Shown here in pieces: positions 1-8,668 of a stretch of DNA of 64,000 nt. Below the pieces are notes generated by a model. The model ran no database searches and had not been told where the DNA came from. It saw only the letters and a list, made by a program, of their open reading frames with translations. Position numbers and translations under genes: made by a program. Origin of the DNA: Streptomyces sp. cf386 (lineage in GTDB: Bacteria > Actinomycetota > Actinomycetes > Streptomycetales > Streptomycetaceae); contig NZ_FNHV01000002.1 of NCBI RefSeq assembly GCF_900103585.1, forward strand, positions 487,461 through 551,460, in the 5' to 3' direction. Numbering within the stretch: position 1 is the first letter of the stretch; every line of letters begins with the position of its first letter.

Positions 1-127
1 CGCAGGCCTCGGTTGATACAGAACCTTCTTCGTGAGAGGTCACGCCCGGCATACACCCGCACCAATGCCACGGCCACGACGAACAGCGCGCCTACCCGAG
101 AGAGGTAAACGCGCTGGTCAGAGACTG
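1..127. other. Left flank resembling the int-to-tRNA spacer of island D
   Basis: No gene is seen here. From about position 63 the sequence closely matches 43,832-43,894, the stretch between the island D integrase start and the tRNA 3' end; both share the run ACGAACAGCGCGCCTACC and then GGTAAACGCGCTGGTCAGA. In both places it directly abuts a tRNA-Arg 3'-half copy. This suggests that a related integrative element, with its own integrase reading leftward, lies to the left of the window. The first 62 bases show no such match. Confidence 0.5.
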
Positions 128-169
128 TGCCCCCGGCAGGATTCGAACCTGCGACACCCGCTTTAGGAG
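128..169 (-). repeat. att copy 1: 42-bp 3' half of tRNA-Arg(CCU)
   Basis: This is a 42-bp exact copy of the tRNA-Arg 3' half, reading on the minus strand from the anticodon loop through the T arm to the acceptor 3' strand. Only the half-gene is present, so it is not a tRNA. It marks a junction of an integrated element, here the left edge of island A, and matches the copies at 12,651, 27,566, 30,327 and the intact gene at 43,895. Confidence 0.9.
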
Positions 170-205
170 TGGGACGCAATTCATGATCAAAGGTGTGGGG
201 TCATG

Positions 206-242
206 CCGGGTGGTGCTGTCCTTGCAGGTCAGCACCACCCGG
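206..242. terminator. Perfect 13-bp hairpin
   Basis: CCGGGTGGTGCTG at 206-218 and CAGCACCACCCGG at 230-242 form a perfect inverted repeat with an 11-nt loop. It lies between the att copy and the AraC gene, downstream of that gene on the minus strand. It could be a rho-independent terminator without a clear U tract, or an element-end structure. Confidence 0.5.
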
Positions 243-392
243 TGTGATCGCTGGTCCCGCTTCTGGAGGCTCGTGCTCCACCGTCCGCTCACGCGTCGCT
301 CACGCGTGGAGAGAAGGGCGCGCTGTTTCCACGTAGGGGCGGTGTCTCCCCTTGTGTGATTGAGGGACGGCAAGTTCGTCGAGGAGCATGGC

Positions 393-428
393 GCTGACGC
401 TGACGCTGACGCTGACGCTGACGCTGAC
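393..428. repeat. Hexanucleotide tandem repeat (GCTGAC)x6
   Basis: Six perfect copies of GCTGAC lie between the att copy and the 3' end of the AraC gene. The repeat stays open in several frames, but no plausible gene contains it. The 170-498 region otherwise holds the hairpin at 206-242 and no convincing gene. Confidence 0.85.
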
Positions 429-498
429 GCCGCCGTGGCCGTAGCCGGGTGGTCGCTCGTGCGCGATGCCCGGATCGCACCGTCCCACGAAGCCGCCG

Positions 499-1530
499 TC
501 AGCCGGAGTCGCCCGCATCGGCGGCGCGAGCGGGCTGCCGGCGCCGGTGACGGGACCGTACATCCGTACTCTGCCCGGGAACTCGTTCGCCTCGGGTGCC
601 TCCGCCGGTTGGCGGCGGTGGCCGGTGCGGCCCGTCGAAACGGGAGGCTGGGGCATTGCCCCATCGTGCCGAGAGGCGCGGCACGTGGTCCACCCACGCC
701 ATGTCGGCCGTCGCGATGAGCGACTGGCCGGCCACGGTTGCGGGGGTCACACCGGTGAACGCCATGACGTCCCGGTGCAGATGCGACTGGTCGGCGTAGC
801 CGCAGTCGGCCGCCACCCTGGCCGCCTCCTGGCCCCCGGCCAGGCGGGTGGCGGCCCAGTCGAAGCGGACGAGCTTCACGGCGCGCTTGGGCGGCAGGCC
901 GAGCCGCGCGTGGAAGCGGGACCACAGGCGCTTGCGGCTCCAGCCCAGCTCGTCGGCCAGTTCCTCGACCCGCACCTGGCCGTGCTCGGCGACGATACGG
1001 TCCCAGGCCCAGGCCAGCTCCGGCTCGATGGCGGGCCCCGCGGCGCTCAGCCGGGCGAGGACGGCTTCGACGAGCGCGAAGCGTTCCTCCCACGAGGCGG
1101 TCGCCGCCAGCTGCTCGCGCAGCCGGGCCGCCCGCCGCTCTCCCCACAGGTCGTCCAGGGTCACCACGGAGCTCTCCAGCTCAGCAGGGCCCACGCTCAG
1201 CACGGCGCGCGCGATGGCGGGGGACACGCGCACCTGCATCCACTCGACGTTCGCGGCCCGCACCCGCGCCGCACCGCCGACGCCGAACCCGAGCCCGGTG
1301 ACAAGGCTGCCGCGGTGCCGCCGCCCCGTCGACTCGTCGATGCCGAGCGCCCCCTCACCGCAGGCCAGCGCCAGCGTCAGCACGGGGTGCGGATCGAGCC
1401 GGTGGTCGACCGGAGCCGGGCCGCGGTCGCGCATCCCCGCCAGGACGACGCCGGGTACGCGGCCGGGCCGGGCCGGGCGCGTGACCTGCCACACGGGGGC
1501 AACGACGCGCTGGCGCACGGCAGTTGACAT
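499..1530 (-). CDS. AraC family transcriptional regulator
   Basis: This is a DNA-binding regulator whose C-terminal AraC-type helix-turn-helix pair covers roughly residues 170-260 (RVEELADELGWSRKRLWSRF, then ARVAADCGYADQSHLHRD). The N-terminal half is a divergent sensing domain. It is transcribed away from the two ABC transporter genes, with 76 bp between starts. That layout resembles siderophore-uptake loci in which an AraC protein (YbtA type) controls a paired ABC importer, so control of the ABC genes is inferred. The last 60 or so residues are Arg/Pro-rich and unlike the family, which suggests that the original 3' end was lost by rearrangement or frameshift. Confidence 0.85.
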   Translation of the reverse strand: MSTAVRQRVVAPVWQVTRPARPGRVPGVVLAGMRDRGPAPVDHRLDPHPVLTLALACGEGALGIDESTGRRHRGSLVTGLGFGVGGAARVRAANVEWMQVRVSPAIARAVLSVGPAELESSVVTLDDLWGERRAARLREQLAATASWEERFALVEAVLARLSAAGPAIEPELAWAWDRIVAEHGQVRVEELADELGWSRKRLWSRFHARLGLPPKRAVKLVRFDWAATRLAGGQEAARVAADCGYADQSHLHRDVMAFTGVTPATVAGQSLIATADMAWVDHVPRLSARWGNAPASRFDGPHRPPPPTGGGTRGERVPGQSTDVRSRHRRRQPARAADAGDSG

Positions 1531-1606
1531 GCGTCCATGCTACGGGCCCGCCCCGACGGAACATTTCTTCAATCCAGCGGGCCGCGGACGCGGCGAAGGT
1601 GAGCGC

Positions 1607-3397
1607 ATGACTTCCACCGGAACCACCGCGCCTCCACCACCGGGGGTGGACCGTCTGTTGCGCCCGTACGCGGGCGGCTTAGCCGTCGTCGTCGTGCTGC
1701 AGCTCATCGGCGCTGTCGCCGGACTGGCGCCGCTCCTCGCGGTCGTCGAGCTCGGCCGTACGCTGCTGGCGCCGGGGCCGGCCGACGACGGGCACGTGCG
1801 CAACGTCGTGCTCGCGGGCGTGGCAGGACTGCTCGTACGGCTGCTGTTCACGGCCGCCTCGTCCGGCGTCGGACACCTCCTCGACACCCGGGTGCAACTG
1901 TCGCTGCGCCGGCAACTCGCCGCGCGGCTCGGGCGGGTGCCGATCGGCCGGCTGGCGCGGCGGCGCACCGGGGAGCTGGCGAAGCTGGTGGGTGAGGACG
2001 TCAGCGCCGTGCACCCGCTCATCGCGCACACGCCGGGCGAGCTGGTCTCCGCCTTCGTGGTGCCGCTCGTCTCGCTCGGCTACCTCCTCACCGTGGACTG
2101 GCGGCTGACGCTGGTCACGCTGATCCCCGTGCTGCTGGCGGTCGCGCTGGTGCCGCTGATGATGACCCCCGCGCGGCTGCGCGAGCAGAAGGAGTTCGAC
2201 GCCGCGATGGGGCGGATCTCGGCGTCGGTGGTCGAGTTCGTGCAGGGCATCGCGGTGGTGAAGGCGTTCGGCGGGTCGGAGCGGGCGCACGGCAAGTTCC
2301 GTACCGCGGTGGGCGACTTCACCCGGAGCTTCTACCGGATGGTGCGGGGTCTTGCCGGGGTCGCCGCCGGGATGCAGGTGGCGCTGTCGCCGCCGTTCGT
2401 GCTGCTGGCGGTGCTGGTCGGCGGCGCGTACCGGATCACCGGGGGCGGGCTCGCCCCGGCGGACCTGCTGCCCTTCCTGCTTCTCGGCCTCGGGCTGACC
2501 GCGCCCGTGGCCGCGCTCGGGCACGGCTTCGACGACCTGCAGGCCGCGCGGCGCGCCGTCGGCCGCATCCGGGACGTACTCGCCGAGCCGTCGCTGCCCG
2601 AGCCCGTACGGCCGGTGGCGCCTGAGGGACACCGGGTGGAGATGCGGGACGTCCGCTTCGGGTACGAGGGTGCCGAGGCCGGGCGCGAGGTACTGCACGG
2701 GATCGACCTGGTGCTGGAGCCGGGGACGATCACGGCCGTGGTCGGGCCGTCCGGCAGCGGCAAGTCCACGCTGGTGCAGCTGCTGCCGCGGTTCTACGAC
2801 CCGACGCACGGCTCCGTGCTCCTCGGCGGCGTCGATCTGCGTGAGGTGGGCAGCCAGGAGCTGTACCGGCGGGTGTCCTTCGTCTTCCAGGACGTCCGGC
2901 TGCTGCGCGCCTCGGTCGCGGACAACATCGCCCTCGCCGTCCCGCACGCCGACCGCGACGCCGTTGTCCGCGCTGCCCGCCGGGCGAGCATCCACGACCG
3001 CATCCTCGAACTGCCCCGCGGCTACGACTCGGTGATCGGCGAGGACGCCCGCCTCTCCGGCGGCGAGGCGCAGCGCGTCTCGATCGCCCGTGCCCTGCTC
3101 GCGGAGACCCCCGTCCTGGTCCTCGACGAAGCCACCGCCTTCGCCGACCCGCAGACCGAGCGGGCGGTGCGTGAGGCGCTGGCGCAGACCCGGGAGAAGC
3201 GGACGACGCTGGTCATCGCCCACCGCCTGGAGACGATCGCCGACGCCGACACCGTCGTGATGCTGCGCGACGGCGACATCGTGGAGCGGGGCACGGCCGC
3301 GGAACTCCTCGCGCGGAACGGCGCGTTCGCCGAGTTCTGGAAGATCCACGCCGGTGCCATGGAAGCCGGCGTCATGGAAGGGAAAGAGGCCCGATGA
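1607..3397 (+). CDS. ABC transporter permease/ATP-binding protein, YbtP/IrtA-type half
   Basis: This 596-residue protein is a fused half-transporter: an N-terminal six-helix exporter-fold membrane domain (about 20-320) and a C-terminal ATPase. The Walker A motif GPSGSGKST is near residue 380, the signature LSGGEAQRVS near 483 and Walker B LVLDEAT near 505. The start at 1607 follows a GAAGGTGAGCGC ribosome site; a much longer upstream open frame overlaps the AraC gene antisense and is unlikely to be used. The stop overlaps the next ABC gene by 4 bp (ATGA), so the two are probably co-translated and form a heterodimer. With the divergent AraC gene the set resembles YbtPQ/IrtAB ferric-siderophore importers; the substrate is inferred. 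Confidence 0.9.
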   Translation: MTSTGTTAPPPPGVDRLLRPYAGGLAVVVVLQLIGAVAGLAPLLAVVELGRTLLAPGPADDGHVRNVVLAGVAGLLVRLLFTAASSGVGHLLDTRVQLSLRRQLAARLGRVPIGRLARRRTGELAKLVGEDVSAVHPLIAHTPGELVSAFVVPLVSLGYLLTVDWRLTLVTLIPVLLAVALVPLMMTPARLREQKEFDAAMGRISASVVEFVQGIAVVKAFGGSERAHGKFRTAVGDFTRSFYRMVRGLAGVAAGMQVALSPPFVLLAVLVGGAYRITGGGLAPADLLPFLLLGLGLTAPVAALGHGFDDLQAARRAVGRIRDVLAEPSLPEPVRPVAPEGHRVEMRDVRFGYEGAEAGREVLHGIDLVLEPGTITAVVGPSGSGKSTLVQLLPRFYDPTHGSVLLGGVDLREVGSQELYRRVSFVFQDVRLLRASVADNIALAVPHADRDAVVRAARRASIHDRILELPRGYDSVIGEDARLSGGEAQRVSIARALLAETPVLVLDEATAFADPQTERAVREALAQTREKRTTLVIAHRLETIADADTVVMLRDGDIVERGTAAELLARNGAFAEFWKIHAGAMEAGVMEGKEAR

Positions 3398-5109
3398 TCA
3401 GCACACTGCTGCGTGTGCTCGGCCACGAGTACACCGGGCCGGTGCGCCGCACCGTTGCCCTGATGACGGCGACCGCCCTCGCCGAGGGACTGTCGTACGC
3501 CCTGCTGATGCCCGTGCTGCGCGCGCTCTTCGGCAGCACACCCGAGGGCGCCCGGCCTTGGCTTGCCGCCTTCGGCGCGGCGGTCGCGGTCTATGCGGGG
3601 CTGCGGTACGTCAGCGACCGCTCCGGTTTCCGTGTGGGTACGACGATGCTGCACGGCATGTACGAGCGCCTCGGCGAACACCTCGCCCGGTTGCCCATCG
3701 GCTGGTATCAGCCCGGCCGCACCGGCGAGGTGTCCGTCCTCGCCGGCCAGGGCGTGGTGCAGGCGATGAGCGTGATCGCGCACCTGCTGGCGCCGTTCAT
3801 CTCCGCCTGTGTGACGCCGCTGACGATCCTCGCCGTGATGCTTGCCTTCAACTGGCAGCTGGGGCTTGCCGGCCTGGCCGCTGTGCCGTTGGTAGTCGCG
3901 GTCCAGCTGCGCACGGCCCGCGCGACGACGGCTACCGACACGCAGCGCGTGGCACGCGAGCGCGAGGCCACCGGCCGCGTCATCGAGTACCTCCAGGCCC
4001 AGCCGGTGCTGCGCGCCGGCGGCCGCACCGGCGAGCGATTCGGTTTGCTGGACGACTCCCTGAAGGAACTGAGCCGCGCCTCGCGTCGCTCCACCCTTTC
4101 GGCGCTGCCAGGTGTGCTGGGCCTTGCGGTCACCGTGCAGACGGTGTTCACCGCGCTGCTCGCACTCGGTGCGTACCTCGCCCTCGGCGGGGACATCGGC
4201 ACGGCCGAGGTGCTCGCAGTCCTGGTGCTGGCTGCCCGATGCGCCGACCCGCTGCTGTCCCTCGCCGAAATGAGTGGTGGCATCCGCGCCGCCCGCGCCG
4301 AACTCACCCGCCTCGACGACGTCCTCAACACCAAGCCGCTGCCGGAGCCTCGCGCGCCGCGCGAACCGGCCGGTCACGACGTCGTGTTCGACGCGGTCAC
4401 CTTCCGGCACGGCGACCGCGCGGTCGCCGACGAAGTGACGCTGTCCGTCCCCGAGGGCCGGCGGCTCGCCGTCGTCGGGCCGTCGGGCGCGGGCAAGACG
4501 ACGCTGCTGCACCTGCTCGCCCGCTTCTACGACGTCGACGCGGGCGCGGTGCGGATCGGCGGCGTGGACGTACGGGAGATGGACACCGCGGCGCTGATGT
4601 CGCGGATCGCCATCGTCTTCCAGGACGTCTACCTGTTCGACGGCACGATCGAGGAGAACGTACGCCTCGGCCGCCCGGACGCCACCGACGCCGAGGTACG
4701 GGCCGCGGCCGCCGCGTCCCGTCTCGACGAGGTGATCGAGCGGATGCCCGGCGGCTGGTCGGCGGGCGTGGGCGAGGGCGGGGCGCTGCTGTCGGGCGGC
4801 GAGCGGCAGCGCGTCTCGATCGCCCGCGCGTTGCTGAAGGACGCGCCGATCGTGCTGCTCGACGAGGTCACTTCGGCCCTGGACCCGGTGAACGAGGCGG
4901 CCGTGCACGCCGGCATCGAGGAGCTTTTGGCGGGCCGGACCGTGGTGATGGTGGCGCACCGCATGGGGACCGTGCGCCGGGCCGACCGCGTCGCCTTCCT
5001 GGACGCCGGGCGGGTGGTCGAACAGGGCAGCCACGAGGAGTTGCTGCGGCGCGTCGGCCGGTACGCAGCGTACTGGGACCTGTCCCTGGCCGGGACGGCG
5101 CGGGACTGA
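3394..5109 (+). CDS. ABC transporter permease/ATP-binding protein, YbtQ/IrtB-type half
   Basis: The second half of the transporter pair has 571 residues, with six membrane segments (about 15-300), Walker A GPSGAGKTT near 362, signature LSGGERQRVS near 467 and Walker B LLDEVTSALD near 487. It starts inside the stop codon of the preceding gene, which is typical of subunits made in equal amounts. No siderophore-binding lipoprotein or biosynthetic gene is nearby, so this importer would use a xenosiderophore or one made elsewhere. A drug exporter is the main alternative, because both classes share this fold. Confidence 0.9.
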   Translation: MISTLLRVLGHEYTGPVRRTVALMTATALAEGLSYALLMPVLRALFGSTPEGARPWLAAFGAAVAVYAGLRYVSDRSGFRVGTTMLHGMYERLGEHLARLPIGWYQPGRTGEVSVLAGQGVVQAMSVIAHLLAPFISACVTPLTILAVMLAFNWQLGLAGLAAVPLVVAVQLRTARATTATDTQRVAREREATGRVIEYLQAQPVLRAGGRTGERFGLLDDSLKELSRASRRSTLSALPGVLGLAVTVQTVFTALLALGAYLALGGDIGTAEVLAVLVLAARCADPLLSLAEMSGGIRAARAELTRLDDVLNTKPLPEPRAPREPAGHDVVFDAVTFRHGDRAVADEVTLSVPEGRRLAVVGPSGAGKTTLLHLLARFYDVDAGAVRIGGVDVREMDTAALMSRIAIVFQDVYLFDGTIEENVRLGRPDATDAEVRAAAAASRLDEVIERMPGGWSAGVGEGGALLSGGERQRVSIARALLKDAPIVLLDEVTSALDPVNEAAVHAGIEELLAGRTVVMVAHRMGTVRRADRVAFLDAGRVVEQGSHEELLRRVGRYAAYWDLSLAGTARD

Positions 5110-5122
5110 GCAGCCGCCTGGC

Positions 5123-5146
5123 GCGGTTCTTGCGGTTCTTGCGGTT
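5123..5146. repeat. 9-bp tandem repeat (GCGGTTCTT), 2.7 copies
   Basis: Two full copies and one partial copy of GCGGTTCTT lie just after the second ABC gene. The spacer to 5,258 has no gene. Confidence 0.8.
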
Positions 5147-5200
5147 TTTCCGGGGCTGGGGGTCAGCGTGTGCTGCGGGAGACGGTTGGCGAGGTCCGCT

Positions 5201-5224
5201 TGCCGTTGCCGTTGCCGTTGCCGT
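5201..5224. repeat. Hexanucleotide tandem repeat (TGCCGT)x4
   Basis: Four copies lie just beyond the stop of the deacetylase gene. On the minus strand in a neighbouring frame they would encode Gly-Asn repeats, like the Gly/Asn-rich linkers that join secreted catalytic domains to binding domains. This fits a lost downstream binding domain. Confidence 0.7.
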
Positions 5225-5257
5225 TCGGCCTTGCGGTCTGTATCCGGACGCTGGGGT

Positions 5258-5959
5258 TCATCGTGCCGCTCCCGCCGCCGATGGTGTTGTCGGAGCCACG
5301 GCGCGGCCGGTTTGCGGGGAGATCATGCCGGCGCACAGGCTGCGGCTTGCCAGCCCCTGCGCGATGCGGGGGATGGCTGCGCGGGAGTTGGCGGACCAGT
5401 CGTGCATGAGGAAGACCTGGCCGCTGGTGAGCCGGCCGGCCGCTGCCACGATCGCGTCGGTGCTCGCGCCGTTCCAGTCCTGCGAGTCGACGTTCCAGAT
5501 GATCTCGGTCAGGCCGTACTTGGTCGCGACGGCCTTCACCGTCGAGTTGGTCTCGCCGTACGGCGGCCGGAACAACTTCGGCGTACCGCCGCCCGCGGCC
5601 GCGATGGCCTGCTGGGTCCGGGAGATCTCCGAGTCGATCGTCGCCTGGCTCTGCTGGGTCAGATGCGGGTGGGTGTAGCTGTGGTTGCCGACCCACATGC
5701 CGGCATTGACCTGCGCCCTGACCTGGGCCGGGTAGGTGGCGGCGTACTGGCCCTGGTTGAACATCGTGGCCCGCAGCCCGTTCTGGGTGAGCGCGTTGAG
5801 CAGGGCCGGGGTGTTGCTGGACGGGCCGTCGTCGAAGGTGAGCCCGACGTACCCGTTGCAGGCGGCGGCCTGCGCCGGGGCGGCCGTGTCGACGGTGAGG
5901 GTGCCGGCGGCAGCGAGCGCGGCGACGACGAGTAGCGAGAGACGCGATGTGGCTTTCAT
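5258..5959 (-). CDS. Secreted polysaccharide deacetylase (NodB/CE4), apparently truncated
   Basis: This is a predicted N- or O-deacetylase of chitin or acetylxylan. A Sec signal peptide (about 1-32, ending AQA) precedes a NodB domain with the catalytic motifs TFDDGPS, HSYTHPHL, RPPYGETN and a C-terminal LMHDW. The domain is complete, but the protein stops about 25 residues after it (CAGMISPQTGRAVAP). Streptomyces relatives usually continue through a linker into a carbohydrate-binding module; here a Gly-Asn-type linker appears only in another frame past the stop, so a frameshift probably removed the module. It sits beside xylanase and GH16 genes, which supports a role in plant-polysaccharide breakdown. 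Confidence 0.9.
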   Translation of the reverse strand: MKATSRLSLLVVAALAAAGTLTVDTAAPAQAAACNGYVGLTFDDGPSSNTPALLNALTQNGLRATMFNQGQYAATYPAQVRAQVNAGMWVGNHSYTHPHLTQQSQATIDSEISRTQQAIAAAGGGTPKLFRPPYGETNSTVKAVATKYGLTEIIWNVDSQDWNGASTDAIVAAAGRLTSGQVFLMHDWSANSRAAIPRIAQGLASRSLCAGMISPQTGRAVAPTTPSAAGAAR

Positions 5960-6146
5960 GAGGAGCGGTCCTCCAGTCTCAGGGATTCGGGAGTCGGCGC
6001 CTGGGACTGGGACAACCGGCGCCGATGTTCCGGACGGAGAGGGGGCAGGGAGCCGGCGTGGGACCAGATCCCCACGGAGGACGGCACGTTCGTCGTCACG
6101 GTCGCCGCGCGACGGCTGCTCCGGGACGCCCCCTCTCCGAACTGCT

Positions 6147-6815
6147 CTAGTGCACCGTGATGTTGGAGCTCCCGCTGCTCTGGTATCCCTCGGTGGCGAG
6201 GATCATGTAGTAGTTGAAGCTCCCCAGACGCATTCCGGCGCGGGCCCAGGCGTCGAAGTGGTTGCCGGTGGTGATGCTGCCGCCGGTCCGCCTCGACTGC
6301 CGGACGCTCCAGTACTGGTTGAACGTGCGGATGCCTTCGACGGACGGGGCGTTGTAGCGCGTGGTCTGGTAGATGTCGTACGTGCCGCCGTCACTGGTGA
6401 CAGTGCCCTTGTACGTTCCCGTGGGCCGGTAGGTGCCCCAGTTGTCGACGATGTAGTACTCGACGAGCGGGTTGGACGTCCACCCGTAGAGGGTCAGGTA
6501 GCCGTTGCCGGACGGGGTGAAGCTGCCGGAGTAGGTCACGGTCCGGCGTGAGCCGTTGCTCCAGCCCTTGCCGGCGACGAAGTTCCCGGTGTTCCTCCAC
6601 GAGGTGCTGTAGTTGCCGCCGGAGTTCAGGGTCATGGAGACCGTGCCCTGGCTGTCCGTCCAGAACGAGTAGTAGTACCCGTTGTTGGTTCCGGTCTGGT
6701 TCGTGGTGATGACCGTGGCCGCCTCGGCGGTGCCGGGCAGGGCCAACGTGGCTCCCGTGGCCAGCAGCAGGGTGCAGACGCTGCGGCGCGTCGGGTGTGC
6801 GGGTCCGTCGTTCAT
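6147..6815 (-). CDS. Secreted GH11 endo-1,4-beta-xylanase
   Basis: This 222-residue enzyme cleaves the xylan backbone outside the cell. A signal peptide (1-33, with RR in [13 protein letters not shown], ending AEA) is followed by a single GH11 jelly-roll. The nucleophile Glu lies in [12 protein letters not shown] and the acid/base Glu in [11 protein letters not shown]. It has no carbohydrate-binding module and ends with the catalytic domain, as in XlnC-like enzymes. The start was chosen for the strong upstream GAGGAGGAAGC. It is divergent from the GH16 gene; the 500-bp intergenic region carries two palindromes with CGAA/TTCG arms, the kind of site used by xylan-responsive repressors in Streptomyces. 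Confidence 0.94.
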   Translation of the reverse strand: MNDGPAHPTRRSVCTLLLATGATLALPGTAEAATVITTNQTGTNNGYYYSFWTDSQGTVSMTLNSGGNYSTSWRNTGNFVAGKGWSNGSRRTVTYSGSFTPSGNGYLTLYGWTSNPLVEYYIVDNWGTYRPTGTYKGTVTSDGGTYDIYQTTRYNAPSVEGIRTFNQYWSVRQSRRTGGSITTGNHFDAWARAGMRLGSFNYYMILATEGYQSSGSSNITVH

Positions 6816-6961
6816 GAGCGTGCTTCCTCCTCGTCCTCGCAAAAGGCTGACGGGGGCTGGGCAACTTGTGTCGACGGGTGGTTCGTGCCAGCCCGCGTCG
6901 ACCCGTGGTGGAACTCTGCCAATGGCGGACAGTTTTGATATGGCCCTGCCAACTGTCAATA

Positions 6962-6983
6962 GTTTCGGCATTGATATCGAAAC
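6962..6983. promoter_or_regulatory. Inverted repeat GTTTCG-N10-CGAAAC upstream of the xylanase
   Basis: A perfect 6-bp inverted repeat lies about 150 bp upstream of the xylanase start. CGAA/TTCG arms are typical of operators near Streptomyces xylanase and beta-xylosidase genes. Operator function is inferred. Confidence 0.55.
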
Positions 6984-7100
6984 ATTCGATTCAGTGGGTA
7001 GCTTTCTCGGAAGGCGTCAAGCCTGGCCAGGGCCCTGATCGACGGAGCGGATCGGCATGTTCGTCGCCGCGCGCGATTTCGAGATCAAATTTCCAAGTTC

Positions 7101-7125
7101 AGCTCTTCGAATGTTTCGAAGAGCT
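7101..7125. promoter_or_regulatory. Perfect 11-bp palindrome with TTCGAA arms
   Basis: AGCTCTTCGAA, TGT, TTCGAAGAGCT. Both arms are exact over 11 bp with a 3-bp spacer. It lies between the divergent GH11 and GH16 genes, about 190 bp before the GH16 start. The core TTCGAA-TGT-TTCGAA is a likely repressor or activator site for one or both genes. Confidence 0.65.
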
Positions 7126-7314
7126 CTTCTCGAGTGTGGCCGGGGTGGTGCTCGGTGCTGCCCGCTCACGCGCCGCTCGTTCAACTGCCAAAGACATGCA
7201 CTGATCCGCGCGCGAGATCTTGTCAAAGATTGAACGGACTCCTACAGTCCGGCGACAAGTGGGAGCGCGGGATCGCTCCCACCACCCCTCGTTCATCCAA
7301 GCAATGGAGCCGCG

Positions 7315-8049
7315 ATGACCCCCCCACCTCGCAGGCCGAGCCGCAGAGGCATACTCGGTGCCGCACTGGCCGTACCCCCCGCGCTGATGCTGGGTGCGCA
7401 GACCGCACGGGCCGCATCCTGGGGTACCCCAGTGACCGTCAACTCCTGGAACAAGATCAACGCAAGGTGGACCGCCAATAACGAGCTGCAGACGTACCGG
7501 CCGGACTGTGTCTGGTACGAGGGCAACACTCTGGTGATCAAGGCGTACAACGCCGGGGGCGGGGTCTACCACTCGGGCCGCGTGGAGTCGACGGCGCTGT
7601 ACGGGTACGGCACATACAGCTTCACCGCGAACATGCCCCACGGACGGGGACTGTTGCCGGCGGTATGGGCGGCGTACCTGAATCCGTGGCTGCCCGAGTT
7701 CGACGCCGCTGAGATCGTGGGACAGAACCCGGGTGTCGTCTACCAGACGTCCCACGACATCAACAACGTCCAGCAGCAGTTCTCGAAGACGAACTCCTCC
7801 GGCTGGACAGACTCGTACCACACGTACTCGTTCAGCTGGTTCCCGGACCACATCGACTTCGCCGTGGACGGCGCCATCACGGGCACCACCTGGTACAGGG
7901 CCCCGGCCGGGACGGGCCTGCGCTTCATTGCCAACATCGCGGTCGGCGGCGACTGGCCTGGCAACCCGGACGCCTCCACTTGGGCCACCGCGGACGGCGC
8001 CCGCTACCTCAAGATCTCCTCCATCACCCACACGCCGTACCACCCGTGA
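7315..8049 (+). CDS. Secreted GH16 family beta-glucanase/glycanase
   Basis: This 244-residue exported glycosidase has a Tat-like leader (RRPSRRGILGAALAV, ending ARA) and a GH16 concanavalin-type fold. The catalytic motif appears as LPEFDAAEIVG (consensus ExDxxE), with the two catalytic Glu residues in place. GH16 enzymes cut beta-1,3/1,4-glucans or galactans; the exact substrate cannot be read here. It starts after GGAGCCGCG, divergently from the xylanase, and shares its palindrome-bearing intergenic region, so joint control is plausible. Confidence 0.88.
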   Translation: MTPPPRRPSRRGILGAALAVPPALMLGAQTARAASWGTPVTVNSWNKINARWTANNELQTYRPDCVWYEGNTLVIKAYNAGGGVYHSGRVESTALYGYGTYSFTANMPHGRGLLPAVWAAYLNPWLPEFDAAEIVGQNPGVVYQTSHDINNVQQQFSKTNSSGWTDSYHTYSFSWFPDHIDFAVDGAITGTTWYRAPAGTGLRFIANIAVGGDWPGNPDASTWATADGARYLKISSITHTPYHP

Positions 8050-8186
8050 GGTGAACCCGAGCTGATCAGGAGCCAGACCAACCTCGCACAGGGGGGCCGC
8101 TCGAGACGCCTTGCGCGCTCCCCTTCGGTCTGACAGGACATCGAACGCCGGCCCGCTTACCGGGTGTTCGTCCTGCTTTCGGGCTG

Positions 8187-8522
8187 CTAGGGCAGGTCGC
8201 GGCGGACCAACGCCTGAGCGAACGGTTCTCCGGTGGCCCGGGCGTAGGCCATCCGCTCGCGCACCTCGCTGAGGGTGCGTGGGCGGTAGCCGGGGCCGCC
8301 GCAGCAGCTCTTGTGGAAGCGCACACCAGCGTGCAGCAGCACGGAGAGAGTGCGCCAGGCGGCGGTGTCCCGCCTCTTGGGTGCCGCGAAGGCGGAGCCG
8401 ACGTGGATCAACGGTTCGGCGCAGCGTGGACAGACCCGGTCGTGGTCGTGGTAGCCGGGGTAGGGCTGCTTGTACGAGGCCCGGCAGGGCAGGCAAACGT
8501 ACGAGGTCTTTCCATGCGCCAT
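8187..8522 (-). CDS. Zinc-ribbon hypothetical protein
   Basis: This 111-residue protein has two CxxC pairs (VCLPC near residue 10 and VCPRC near 31) and a later SCC motif, consistent with one small zinc-binding fold. The family is common in Streptomyces, but its role is unknown. The start at MAHGKTS was chosen because the zinc ribbon begins directly after it. It follows the oxygenase gene in the same direction but is separated by about 145 bp, so it may have its own promoter. Confidence 0.75.
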   Translation of the reverse strand: MAHGKTSYVCLPCRASYKQPYPGYHDHDRVCPRCAEPLIHVGSAFAAPKRRDTAAWRTLSVLLHAGVRFHKSCCGGPGYRPRTLSEVRERMAYARATGEPFAQALVRRDLP

Positions 8523-8668
8523 GCGGGAAGGGTAGAGCCACCACAGGGGCGGGCTCGACAGATTTCCCTCCCCGGCGAAGTCGCTGACTACGGCGAGGGG
8601 CAGTCCACGCTCGCGCAGGGCGTGCAGCACCGGTTCGGTGTCGGGGGCAGGGCGCGCCCGCCCGGCGG

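Noticed and set aside
848..1606. Long N-terminal extension of the first ABC gene
   Set aside because: The extension runs antisense through the AraC gene with no ribosome site; the start at 1607 has one and fits the family length.
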